Part shown: positions 48,624 to 58,383 of the stretch, in pieces
How positions within the stretch are numbered: position 1 is the first letter of the stretch
Layout of the letters: every line of letters starts with the position of its first letter
Source: Mesostigma viride
Taxonomy: Eukaryota > Streptophyta > Mesostigmatophyceae > Mesostigmatales > Mesostigmataceae
Direction: 5' to 3'
DNA: 64,000 nt
Assembly: GCA_009746045.1 (NCBI GenBank)
Contig: RPFO01000219.1
Coordinates: forward strand, 547,501 to 611,500
Notes under the pieces: model-generated
The model's input: only the letters and a program-made list of their open reading frames with translations
Databases searched by the model: none
What the model was told of the DNA's origin: nothing
Translations under genes and position numbers: made by a program

Positions 48624-51600
48624 ATGGGAGATCCTATTATGCCAGGCCTGAAATTCAAAAAGAAGCGGATAGATGATGCTGGCTGGCAGACGGTGCCAAC
48701 AGTAGAGGAGAAGGCTGCGGCCAAGAAAATTAAAAAAGCAAGAAGGGCGCAGGCGGAGCAGGAACAGCTAGTGGCTAGGCAGCTAGCGACAGCGATGGCT
48801 CAGCAAAGCGTCAAGGCAGCCGCCCAAGAGCGGCAGCTGGCAGCCCTGCAAAAACAGGTAACCTCCTTGGCCGAACAGGCCGAAAAATCTGTTTTTTCTA
48901 GCCCAGCTAGCTCGCAAAAATCCGTAAGCAGTATGCGGTCCCCCAGCCCTCAGGCAAGCCCCGCTGACCTCCCCGCTAAGGCACCGTCCCAACCTCCTCA
49001 GGAGGAGGGCGGAATAGCCAAAAGCGGTGGAGAACAAGCGGGGGTGCCGATCGTCCCCTCATCCGCTCAGAAAGCGGGGGGGTACGAGAGGAAGCTGAAG
49101 AGGGACGCATACATGTTCAAAATGCGGACCAAGAAGGTCCCAGGACCCGTCATCGGCAGCATTCAGCTGTCTGATGACGAGGTCACCCTCTCCCCAGGGG
49201 TTTCTGATGGGGAGATTGAGATGAATCCACTCAATCAGGCGGTCGAACAGGCCGCCGCCCAGTTTGTAGAGGCACGCCGTCTTGCACAGCAAGAGCGGGA
49301 CCGCAAAAAGACAGCGGCCCGCAACATGACTGCTGAAAAGCAGCTGGCTGCCATGCAAGCTGGAGAGGTGCTCCATGAGCGCCTCTTCAATGAGCTGGTT
49401 GTTGCACAGGGGGACGAGGGGGTCACGCTAACAGCGGACCAACTCAATTCCCTCCTGTTGCAGCTGACCAAGCTGCAGGAGAAGATGCAGGCAACAGAAA
49501 CGCCTGCACTCCCTGCACATACCCTCCCCACCCCTGGCACTGATTTGAGCCAAAGGGTGGTTGGAGGGGCCGTGTCACCAAGGGTGCTGCAGGGCAAGAG
49601 CCAGGGCACTGTCCCCAGCTCCCCCAGCAAACCCCCAAGTGACCCGGATGCCCAGGAGCTCCACCGCCGCAAGGTGGTGGAGAATAAACTCCTAGAGGCC
49701 ATGATAGCCCGTGAGGGCGGCCTGGCAGCCCAAGCAACAGCGCTGCAGCGGCTTGGCCAGGCCAAGGGTTTTCCTACCAGCAGTGGAGTAAGGCAAGGGG
49801 AACAAGACCCTGCGCCTGAAGCTGGAACACCACCAGCCACTGCACTAGCACAGCAAGCTGGAACACCACCAGCCACTGCACTAGCACAGCAAGCTGGAAC
49901 ACAACCTCCATCTGCGGAGGCCCAGCAGACTGCACCCACACCAGGGCAGTCAGATAAGGGCAAGGCGGGGGCAACAGGGACCCCAGTGGACCCAACCCCA
50001 CCCACCCTTAAGGGGGACGTCCAAGAGCTGCTTGCCATACTCACGGCACAGCTCAAGACCATGGCCACCAACCCCATGGACGACCTGTCGCGCACCCAGC
50101 TGGATGGCCTCCTGGCCAGTATCTCCCAGCTGGAAAGGGGCAGGGCGAACATGGAGGAGGCTGATCTTCAACAAGCAGTCAAGACTTTCTTGGCTGAAAA
50201 GAAGGACCCGGTCAAAGGTACGTTTAACCCAAAACAAAAAGAATCTAAAATAGAAATCCCTGGCTTACCTGAGGGTTACACCCAGGAACAGGCCAAGGAA
50301 TTTTTGTTTAGCCTGAACTACTGTTTTGAGTCTCTGAATGTCCAGAACTGGTTCAGTGCCTTGCGTGCATCCACCACCATCCATAGGTCAGCCCCAGCCA
50401 TTAAAACCTTGGTCCAGATTTACCAAGAAAAGGCTGGGACACCTAACCTAGCAATTGCATTGTGGCCAGCCTTCATGGATGAGCTTAAGCACTTGCTGGT
50501 GGATAGGACACAGTTTGAATCCATCCGTGGTTTCAACTGGCTTAATGCTTACCAGGTCAACAAGCAAGACTATGCCACTGATTGCAAGAATTATAGGTTG
50601 GCTGTAGAAAAGGACCCTGATCTCAGGGGTCTGCCTGCTAGCTACCTGCTGTATTCATGGTTGTCAAATGCTAACCTGGACAAAGCTGTGTACGCCACTG
50701 TGGTTGCAGGTCTCAAACCTCTGTGGAACGATTTCCGGGCGGGGATGAACCATATCCAAGACTGCCTGACTCCCCTGGCTATAGGTGCTCCGTCTGCAAC
50801 CCCAACCCCCAAGGTCCAACAGACCCAAGGGAAGGGGCAAGGAAAAAAGCGCCAGCTAGGGGGGCAGCAGGGCGGCCAGTCCAAGAAGGCCAAGGGCAAC
50901 CAGCCCCAAGGCCAGCCGGGACAGCCTGCTCAGCTCAAGCCAAACCAGTGGAGGCGGCCCACCCCCCCCACACCTGCCCCACCCACCCCTGCACCCACTG
51001 CTCAGCCCCCCCATGCAGGTCCCAAGAACAAGTGCACCCGGTGTGGCACCAAGGGACACCAGCGGGCGGACTGCAAGTGGAACCCCGCAGTAGGCGACGT
51101 GGACCTCTGCTTCGGTTGCAAGCACCCCCGCCATCTGCCCCCCGGCACGTGGTGCGACCGGCAGGACAAGGCTCCAAAAGGATGTACGTCCTCACAGCAC
51201 GCCTATGTGGATTTATATGATCTCATTATCATTGGGGATAAAGACAAGGGACTGCTAGATTTTGAGGCAGCTCAGAAAATCTCCTCCACGTATAATGTGA
51301 TACTGCCCTACCTCAAAGCTCTTACCCCAGCTGCTGTTGACACAGTAGACTTAAGGGAACTAGCAACCCAGCTCCACATAGCCATGGGTCATGAGGTGGT
51401 GGCAGAAAAGATTGCCAGAAGAGCAGGAGGTTCACGACTCAGGAATGCTGTCAGGTTGGCTAGAAAACACTGCCAGCAATGTCAGTTCCATGGCCCAAAA
51501 CCTCCCAAATGGCATGTCGCAACACCACCCACCCAAAGGGGAATAATTGTGGGTGATGTCGTGCATATCGATGGTGAACAATATCTGATCCTAAAAGACA

Positions 51601-53534
51601 CATGGTCCAGATTCACTGTCATGGAACCCCTACCTGGAATGGCTAAAGAGCAACTGCGTGCAGCACTTGTGATAGCATTGCCCAGATTCTACCCAGTTGA
51701 CACTATACTGCTTGATCAACAGTTTAGCTGTCTGGCTGAGTGTGAAGGATGGGATGCTAATATTGAGATTGCTGGATTGCAAGATCATGAAGGGCAGGGT
51801 GTCATTGAAAGAACCATCAGGTCAGTCAAAACTTTAGTGGCGAAATCCACTGACCTGAAAGCCACATCTGGAAGCTATGCTGACAGAGCACTGTGGTGCA
51901 GTGAAATCTGTGCTACACTTAACCTTAGACCTGTGTTGCATGCACCATGGGGGGAAATCCTTCCCATTGGCTTACAGGCAGGTGTGTACCCTCCAGAGGT
52001 ATTAGCTCTGTATAACACAGTAAGGGCTAAAGTGGCTGATAAGCTAGCTGAAAAGGACATAACACACCCCAGAACAGTATTCCAACTGGGTGAACAAGTC
52101 CTATATTTCAAAGAAACCAAACATGGCAAGACAGGCATGTGGTATGGTCCGTGCACTGTTCTAAGAATGACCAAAAAAGGAAAAAATATGGATATTCGAA
52201 GTTTGGAAACAGGGAGAAAACACAGGGTGAGCAGTCATAGAGTTAAGAAGTATTTCCCTCCTTTGGCAGACGTGCCAGGGGAAGAGTCCTTGAACATGGA
52301 TTCCCTCCTTAACTCTGGTGAGCAAGCAGAACCACCCAGCATTCCAACACCAGGAGCTGATGATGGCACTACCACACCCTCTGTCATTCCTCCACCCCTC
52401 AGTGAGGTACGTGTCACCCCACAACCTGGTGTAAGTCCCTCTGGGCAGAGTTCAACCAGGCATGAGGTACCAGAGCAAAACAAAGGCAATCCAGCTGAGT
52501 TCAAATCCAAGCTAGAAAAAGCCCTGGCAGCTCTGCATAAGGCTCACAAGAGCAAGGCTAAACAAGCCTCAGGTTTGGCCAAGGTCTCTGCTGTGTGCTC
52601 CGATTATAGCCAGGAATCCTGCATCCTAGCTGTGGACACTCAGGCACAGGTCAGTGTGATCAGTGCACAAGCCATTCCTGGTCTGCAACTTGCACCCTCA
52701 CCATGGACACAGGTGCAAGATTTTTCAGGCAAAACAACCTTAGATGTGTTGGGTCAAGTAATGATCCCCATACTTGGCATCCAGACACCTTTCCAGGTAG
52801 TGGAAGGGTACATGGGCAATGCTTTGTTGGGAGAACCCTTTATCTCTTACCCAGGTGTCACCATCACTGCTAGCCAGCTGCGTGTGACTGGGGTAGGAGC
52901 CATTCCCTTGGATCACTACAAGATTCCATTGTCCCAACTGGTTCATGGATTAGATGCCTATATCAAGGCCATTAACATCAAATATGGGCCAGGTGAAATC
53001 CCTGACCTAGAGAAAAAGGTGCACAATCAAAGGCCACACCCGCAGTCCTTTGGGGTTGGAAAGTGGGACTTAGCCATGCACTCTCCTCACAACTATGATG
53101 CTCTAATCCAACAATGCAAAACACAAAAAGGGTTTCAAAAATGGATCCAAGCCATTAGGCACCAAGCCCGCGAAGAGTGGGTGCTGCCAAACCCTAAGCA
53201 TCCTGACTATAAGCCACCTGTCACTCCTGTCTGGGAAATTCCAGAAGGTGCCAAAAAGTTGAGACTCAAGTTTGTGCTAAAACACAAGGCACAGCCAGTA
53301 GGCTCACCTATATATCATGCTAGGCCATGTGTGACAGAATTAAAAGGCATGTCAAAACTGTCCAAGGGTGAACTCTACACTCCTGGGCTGCAGCAAACAT
53401 TCCTCAGGATACTGCTCTCTGTCTTCCTCCACCATCTCAATGCTGGCCAAGATTATGCCTGCAAAGCTACTGATATCAAAAGGGCTTTCCTTAGAGGGGA
53501 CCCTGATAAAAAGTCACATGCGTTAGGCCATTGA
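48624..53534 (+). CDS. Ty1/copia-like gag-pol polyprotein, RT truncated
   Basis: One frame of 1,636 codons. Residues ~30-90 are a Lys/Gln-rich coiled coil; ~405-440 hold GTPPATALAQQA repeats; ~535-715 look like gag (LFSLNYCFESLNVQNWFSAL). A CCHC knuckle (CTRCGTKGHQRADC, ~803) is followed by CFGCKHPRH. Integrase follows: an HHCC part (LHIAMGH...CQQCQFHG, ~915-955) and the catalytic set HIDGE (~982), LLDQQ (~1031) and GVIERT (~1062). A retropepsin-like stretch comes next (AVDTQAQVSVIS ~1337; ALLGEPF ~1399), then copia RT (LRLKFVLKHKAQPVGSPIYH; ATDIKRAFLRGD ~1615). The frame ends in an LTR-end copy before the YxDD motif, so RT is incomplete and RNase H is missing. The protease sits after integrase, unlike standard copia. 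Confidence 0.85.
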   Translation: MGDPIMPGLKFKKKRIDDAGWQTVPTVEEKAAAKKIKKARRAQAEQEQLVARQLATAMAQQSVKAAAQERQLAALQKQVTSLAEQAEKSVFSSPASSQKSVSSMRSPSPQASPADLPAKAPSQPPQEEGGIAKSGGEQAGVPIVPSSAQKAGGYERKLKRDAYMFKMRTKKVPGPVIGSIQLSDDEVTLSPGVSDGEIEMNPLNQAVEQAAAQFVEARRLAQQERDRKKTAARNMTAEKQLAAMQAGEVLHERLFNELVVAQGDEGVTLTADQLNSLLLQLTKLQEKMQATETPALPAHTLPTPGTDLSQRVVGGAVSPRVLQGKSQGTVPSSPSKPPSDPDAQELHRRKVVENKLLEAMIAREGGLAAQATALQRLGQAKGFPTSSGVRQGEQDPAPEAGTPPATALAQQAGTPPATALAQQAGTQPPSAEAQQTAPTPGQSDKGKAGATGTPVDPTPPTLKGDVQELLAILTAQLKTMATNPMDDLSRTQLDGLLASISQLERGRANMEEADLQQAVKTFLAEKKDPVKGTFNPKQKESKIEIPGLPEGYTQEQAKEFLFSLNYCFESLNVQNWFSALRASTTIHRSAPAIKTLVQIYQEKAGTPNLAIALWPAFMDELKHLLVDRTQFESIRGFNWLNAYQVNKQDYATDCKNYRLAVEKDPDLRGLPASYLLYSWLSNANLDKAVYATVVAGLKPLWNDFRAGMNHIQDCLTPLAIGAPSATPTPKVQQTQGKGQGKKRQLGGQQGGQSKKAKGNQPQGQPGQPAQLKPNQWRRPTPPTPAPPTPAPTAQPPHAGPKNKCTRCGTKGHQRADCKWNPAVGDVDLCFGCKHPRHLPPGTWCDRQDKAPKGCTSSQHAYVDLYDLIIIGDKDKGLLDFEAAQKISSTYNVILPYLKALTPAAVDTVDLRELATQLHIAMGHEVVAEKIARRAGGSRLRNAVRLARKHCQQCQFHGPKPPKWHVATPPTQRGIIVGDVVHIDGEQYLILKDTWSRFTVMEPLPGMAKEQLRAALVIALPRFYPVDTILLDQQFSCLAECEGWDANIEIAGLQDHEGQGVIERTIRSVKTLVAKSTDLKATSGSYADRALWCSEICATLNLRPVLHAPWGEILPIGLQAGVYPPEVLALYNTVRAKVADKLAEKDITHPRTVFQLGEQVLYFKETKHGKTGMWYGPCTVLRMTKKGKNMDIRSLETGRKHRVSSHRVKKYFPPLADVPGEESLNMDSLLNSGEQAEPPSIPTPGADDGTTTPSVIPPPLSEVRVTPQPGVSPSGQSSTRHEVPEQNKGNPAEFKSKLEKALAALHKAHKSKAKQASGLAKVSAVCSDYSQESCILAVDTQAQVSVISAQAIPGLQLAPSPWTQVQDFSGKTTLDVLGQVMIPILGIQTPFQVVEGYMGNALLGEPFISYPGVTITASQLRVTGVGAIPLDHYKIPLSQLVHGLDAYIKAINIKYGPGEIPDLEKKVHNQRPHPQSFGVGKWDLAMHSPHNYDALIQQCKTQKGFQKWIQAIRHQAREEWVLPNPKHPDYKPPVTPVWEIPEGAKKLRLKFVLKHKAQPVGSPIYHARPCVTELKGMSKLSKGELYTPGLQQTFLRILLSVFLHHLNAGQDYACKATDIKRAFLRGDPDKKSHALGH

Positions 53535-53563
53535 GCATTGAGGGGTCCATTCGTTTATTAACT
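53515..53563 (+). repeat. 49-bp copy of the LTR end joined to truncated RT
   Basis: Matches 48544-48592 with two substitutions. It starts inside the RT frame, so the rest of RT, RNase H and most of the 3' LTR have been deleted between RT and this LTR end. Confidence 0.8.
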
Positions 53564-53579
53564 GGCCCAGGACTCAGGA

Positions 53580-53815
53580 GCATTATAATAATTCTTGTGT
53601 GCTTGTAATTGTGGTTGAACTCAATGTCATGCGTCGGACATGGTTGAATTAATCGGAATGGGTTTACGTAATCAGGTTGACTGATTTGGGTGAGCCGGAT
53701 TGCGAGACGACTGTCCTGGCCATCATCCTCGCACACATTTATGCCAAGCAGTGCCACTAGGTCGGCACCACTGAGCTGGCTGATCCACTCTTGTGGCTCA
53801 GAATCTTCCACGCTA
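53580..53815 (-). mobile_element. Inverted copia RT scrap
   Basis: On the - strand: EWISQLSGADLVALLGINVC, EDDGQDSRLAIRLTQ and QPDYVNP. This recalls the copia RT segment after the YxDD box (F-L-G-I-x-(V/I)...I-x-L-x-Q-x-x-Y). About 75 residues, opposite in strand to the main polyprotein next door. Confidence 0.4.
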
Positions 53816-53879
53816 AGTTTACAGCCTGAAGTATATCGTAGTGGGCCGAACTATGGGTCGACCATAGGGCTGATCTCGA

Positions 53880-54766
53880 ATGATTTATCTAGTACCAAAT
53901 CCGAAAGGCTTGCATCACGCCCCGGAAAGGAGAACTTTTGCGGATGACTGTAGGTGTCAGTTGGCGATTAATTAATTAGACTCGTGCTCCCGTTGGGGAG
54001 TCACGGAGCATTAACCCCGATGGATGGATGGATGGGTGCAAACAGTCCTGCAGGTCTAATCTATCTACATCAGCTACCTACGACATCTATCTAACAGCAT
54101 TCTAACTACAACATCTATCTAGACAGCCTAACGATGCCCTAGGGGAGCTGTCTGGCGTGCCTCCCACGGGTTTGCACACGCGGGCGCTTCCCCACGGGGG
54201 GGGCTCGTTGTCCTCTATGACCTGGGCCCACTTGGCCTTGTCCATCATCTTCTTCCAAATCACGGAGAGGCCTAGGCCCACCATGTCCTCTACTAGCTGT
54301 TCTTTGAAGGTGCGGGCTTGCGGCATGTAACATCAGGGGGCCCGGCCCACGTCAGGAGGTGCCGGCCAGGCTGAGCTGGTCGCAGTCCTGCGGGGGGGCC
54401 ACGTGAGGTGTCTACCTGGTTGGTGCGAGCTAGGTGCCCTACTAGCTGCAGGCGCCGCTGCTTCATGGTGCTGGTGATATATGGCATGCCCTGGTAGTAC
54501 AGGTCCTCATTGCGGACATGAACAGCATATCCTACTCTGAAAATGGAACGCAGCATGTTGGTGACCGCGCCGTCCAGCTTGCGGGCCAGGTCGGCGGTGC
54601 CTTAGGATCAGGAGACGTCCGTCCTATAGTCAGCAAAAGTTGGTGGGAGAGGTCCCCAGTTCGATTCCGGCCTGGATTCATTTGCAGATCGCGTTTTCCG
54701 CGGACCGGCACTGAACGCAAATGGTTTTCACCTAATTTGCGGCGTGCCAAATCAGAATATACGCTT
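53880..54766 (+). mobile_element. tRNA-derived SINE, copy 2, split by a LINE, with 12-bp TSD
   Basis: The left part 53880-53967 and right part 54599-54766 together match the unbroken copy at 54897-55143 (junction GGCGA^TGCC). GGCTGATCTCGA flanks the whole at 53868-53879 and 54767-54778. The right part holds the B-box-like AGTTCGATTCC (54659). Confidence 0.7.
53968..54598 (-). mobile_element. LINE 3' portion inserted in the SINE
   Basis: The TTAATTAATTA tail at 53968 is followed by the hairpin region CGTGCTCCCGTTGGGGAGTC. The - strand encodes a LINE C-terminus: MLRSIFRVGYAVHVRNEDLY, YQGMPYITSTMKQRRLQLVG then HLAR. RR-x-x-(L/F)-VGH-x-x-R is typical of the region after LINE RT domains. Confidence 0.75.
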
Positions 54767-54896
54767 GGCTGATCTCGATAGTACCGGCTACGCCCCCTTC
54801 TCAAGAAGGTTCCAGCCGTGTTCAGACCGTCTCACGTTTGGAGACTGAACAAGTCTCGAGTGGACACGTGTGTAGTACTCCTACACACACAGATCT

Positions 54897-55143
54897 CGAA
54901 TGATTTATCTAGTACCAAATCCGAAAGGCTTGCATCACTCCCCGGAAAGGAGAACTTTTGCGGATGACTGTAGGTGTCAGTTGGCGATGCCTTGGAATCA
55001 GGAGACGTCCGTCCTATATAGTCAGCAAAAGTTGGTGCGAGAGGTCCCCAGTTCGATTCCAGCCTGGATTCATTTGCAGATCGCGTTTTCCGCGGACCGG
55101 CACTGAACGCAAATGGTTTTCACCTTTGTGGCGTGCCAAATCA
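54897..55143 (+). mobile_element. tRNA-derived SINE, copy 3 (complete-looking)
   Basis: Runs from AATGATTTATCTAGTACCAA to GGCGTGCCAAATCAG. TGTAGGTGTCAGTTGGCGAT (54969) resembles a D-arm/A-box, and GAGGTCCCCAGTTCGATTCC (55041) a T-arm/B-box about 75 bp downstream, as in tRNA-derived SINEs. Copies 1 and 2 lie at 36840 and 53880. Confidence 0.7.
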
Positions 55144-55149
55144 GAATAG

Positions 55150-57560
55150 GGCTGTTCGACCTCCAACCATGCCCGTGGCAACGATTGTTGCACTATGCCT
55201 CGGACATACATTTGTCTCCTTAATTGATACATCTATTGATATATGTCCCAAGTATCGCCAATATTACCTCTACATATCAGTCATCGACACACACATAGCC
55301 ATGTATGTCCGAAGGTGCTGACTTCGAATCACACTAGGCAACATTTGACGATAGTATAGCTACTCTTTTGCTCGTATCTTCTTGTACTACCTATTTACCC
55401 TTTCAAGCCAAACTTCCAATTAATTAAGTGCTCGCTAGGCTCAACCCTAGTCGGCACGCTACACTCCTCCCCCCCCACAAAGGTAGGGAGCCCTCTCCCT
55501 ACGTGAGGAGAGAAAAACATAGGAACACTACAATGCCTGAGCCATCTCTACGCAAACAATCAACAAACCAAGGCCCAGAATGGCAGAATCAACTGTCGTC
55601 CACCGACCCCAAACGGTGTAGGGTTCACCAGCACCATGCCGGGTGTTAGGCTTCCCATAACTGCCTTGCACAGAGGCTTGCCGGGGGACAGAGGCACTAG
55701 GCAGGACAAGAGCAGTCAAAACCACACATCCCAAGAACAAGGAGAGCCAACTGATAGCATAGGATACCAAGGCCACGGCTAACTACCAAGGCGCGACAAC
55801 GGCGCCTAGGTCGGGCCTAGAGCCCTACTATGAAAAGCTACACCAATTGTACACTCCACGTGCAGCCTCGAGGTCTCGCTGGTAGTCGCGCTGGGTCGCG
55901 TGGCCTTCTTCTCATCCGTGCGCCCGGTGTCGAGTAAGAAGTCGCGCCAAGAGCAGCCAGAGACCCCAGAACCCATATGTACAGGTAAGTAAGAAGGTTG
56001 GGTCAGGGTAATATTAAGAAACTGCTGGCCAGTCCAGGTTGACGTATCCCCATTGTCCAGAAGTCGCGCAGAAACGTCGCCATCATGACTCGCAACATGA
56101 GGTCGCGTAGTGCTCCCTCGTACACGAGCAAGCGGATGGCTGTCCCGCTCGCGCGCTGGCGCACAGGTCCGGCGCAAGCGCCTCATGCAACCAGCGCAAA
56201 GCCGTAGGTGGGTGTCAGCAATGATGGGGTGTTGCACCGGCACATGAGGTACGTTGCACCGAAACACCGGTCTCGTATACTCGACGCTTGGGCCAAAACT
56301 GGCCGTCAAACACGAGCGTAGTCGGATCCCGAGGAGGCGCGGGCACATGAGCTGGATCCGGATGTGGCCAGCGGCTTGCCGACACGGCACGGTTAGCAGC
56401 CCAACGCACGCCGACATACCGCCTCAAACCCGAGGGGAAAATGGCTTGAATGGCCCCCGTGGGCGGCAGGAACAGGTCGCGTGCGTGGGAACACCATCTC
56501 GGGTCCGGGCGCTGGAGTGGCGGCGGGACGCAGATAGTTGTAGATATCACGGGCTGTACATACCGTGTATATGGCTCCAGGAAATCCATGTGCGGCAGCA
56601 CTTTGCATGTCGAATACCCGCTGGGCGGTTGGGGCGTGAAGTCTGAATTGTCGACTGGATCAGGAGAAGCCGCACGTGAAGCGGTGGCTGTGTTGCTAGC
56701 GCAGGCTGCTCGGTCATATATCGGGAAAATATGCATGTTGATTGTGCAGTCAGACCATGCATGCACCGCTGAATTGATGACTTGATGTAGTGTCTCGTGT
56801 TCAGCGACGGGGAAATCAGCGTTCAGCGACGGAGAGTGCCTGATGGGCGCCACTCATACCTGCAACTTAGATTGTGTGCACGGGTTGTTGGTTGCACTTG
56901 TGTGTGGTCTTGCGGAAGCATGGCATATACAAACAAAAGTCAGGTTGACTCTCGGGGTGGCAAGGACTGCCAGCCCCAAGAGAAAGAAGGTCTAAGCCAA
57001 CAACTGATGTAGCAAGACCACAACTTAGAACAAGACAACAAGACTCCATTTATAGTACTTAGCTTTGGACTGATCAATGCCAACTGCTGCGAGCAGCCAT
57101 CGCTGGCCAGCAGCCGTGCAGGGAAAAGGAAAAGACAACTATAGTATATAGTCCAGACAGATCTGTCAAGTACTACTGATTCTGACACCTGAAGGCCCTG
57201 CACTTGTTGTCGTTTCATTACAACCTTGTCAGACTCCTCCCCGCCCTACATGGATCTGGAGACAGTACTACTACTATGCCGGTAGACAGATTTGTCGCGC
57301 CTACTACGTGACACACTAGGCATTAGTCAATCAGTCAATGTGTCAATGCGATAATAGGATCATGATAGGCATAAGCAGCAATACCTGAACTAGTTGTGGC
57401 AGGCCATTGTGCTTGTCACAAGAAGCCAGAAGGATCCTCGACGTCACGGCCAAACACGTACATGGCAATTTACCTACCTGAACTGCGTGCTACAGCTGAG
57501 GCTTCGTGCAAAGCTAGCCTGGTAATCATGGGATAAATGATAAAGCTAGCTAGGCCGGAT
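55150..57560. other. Unassigned repetitive/intergenic DNA with unrecognised - strand frames
   Basis: Two overlapping - strand frames (56853-56215, 213 codons, and 56417-55806, 204 codons) have mixed composition but no motif I recognise. They could be decayed transposon protein or chance. The remainder is featureless. Confidence 0.3.
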
Positions 57561-57564
57561 TAAA

Positions 57565-58381
57565 AATTAAATTAAATTATAACATGCCTCCGTTGGGAGA
57601 TCATGTAGCACATATTCCATGATGGATGGGGTGAAGGAAGCCGCGTAATCGAACTATCCTAACTCTAAGCTATCTATAGTAGTAGCTAGTCTAGAAAATC
57701 CTAACTACACTACTCATCAAAACGCCTCCTCCACTTGGGGGGAGGTGGCTTGCCCACAGGGTCGGGCGTGTGCGCCTTGACAATCTTCTGCCACCGCGTC
57801 GTGTCCTGCATGGCAGTCCAAAGACGGGAGAGAGAGTGGATGCGGTGCTCAAACTGGGCTGGGACCAACAGGTCGTCCAGCAACATCTGGATGTAGTTCG
57901 TGACAGGTTTCCCTACGTACCCTTTTGGGAATGTCCTTGGGGCCAGGCCAGGTCAGAATGTGTCGCCTGGCTGGCCAAGCCGCTGGGGGCCGGCCAGACC
58001 AAGGGCGGTGTCGACCTGGCTGGTGCGAGCAAGGTGTCCTACAAATGCTATCCTACGCTGCCTAATCTCGTCCGAAATACGAGGCATGCCATGATACAAA
58101 GACTCTGATGACGGGCGCTCTGAAAAACCTACGTTAATAAGGACCTGTCGGAGCATCCTGTAAACCGTGCCGTCTAGCCTAGCTGCCAGTTTGGGTGTGA
58201 GTGTCCACGCCTCGGCGCCATACGAGAGCACCGTGAGGACGAGGACCTTGAAGAGCATGCGCTTGCGGTGCTCGCCCAGGCCCTTCGAGCGCCAGTAGGT
58301 GTTGAGCGAACGGAGCTTGGCCCAGGCCAGGCCGATGCGGGCTTGCAATTGGACCCATTGGCAGGCCGCCTCCCCGAACAC
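57565..58381 (-). mobile_element. LINE 3' portion (RT C-terminal region) inserted in an LTR-element remnant
   Basis: The - strand 58381-57953 encodes LRSLNTYWRSKGLGEHRKRM, LFKVLVLTVLSYGAEAWTLT, SESLYHGMPRISDEIRQRRI and AFVGHLAR. The K-x-x-x-x-x-x-x-x-x-x-L-x-YG-x-E-x-W and RR-x-x-(F/L)-VGH patterns are standard for the end of LINE ORF2. Its 3' end (left) has AATTAAATTAAATTA followed by CTCCGTTGGGAG and ATGTAGCACATA, the same terminal block as the ORF1-only elements. Confidence 0.8.
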
Positions 58382-58383
58382 AA

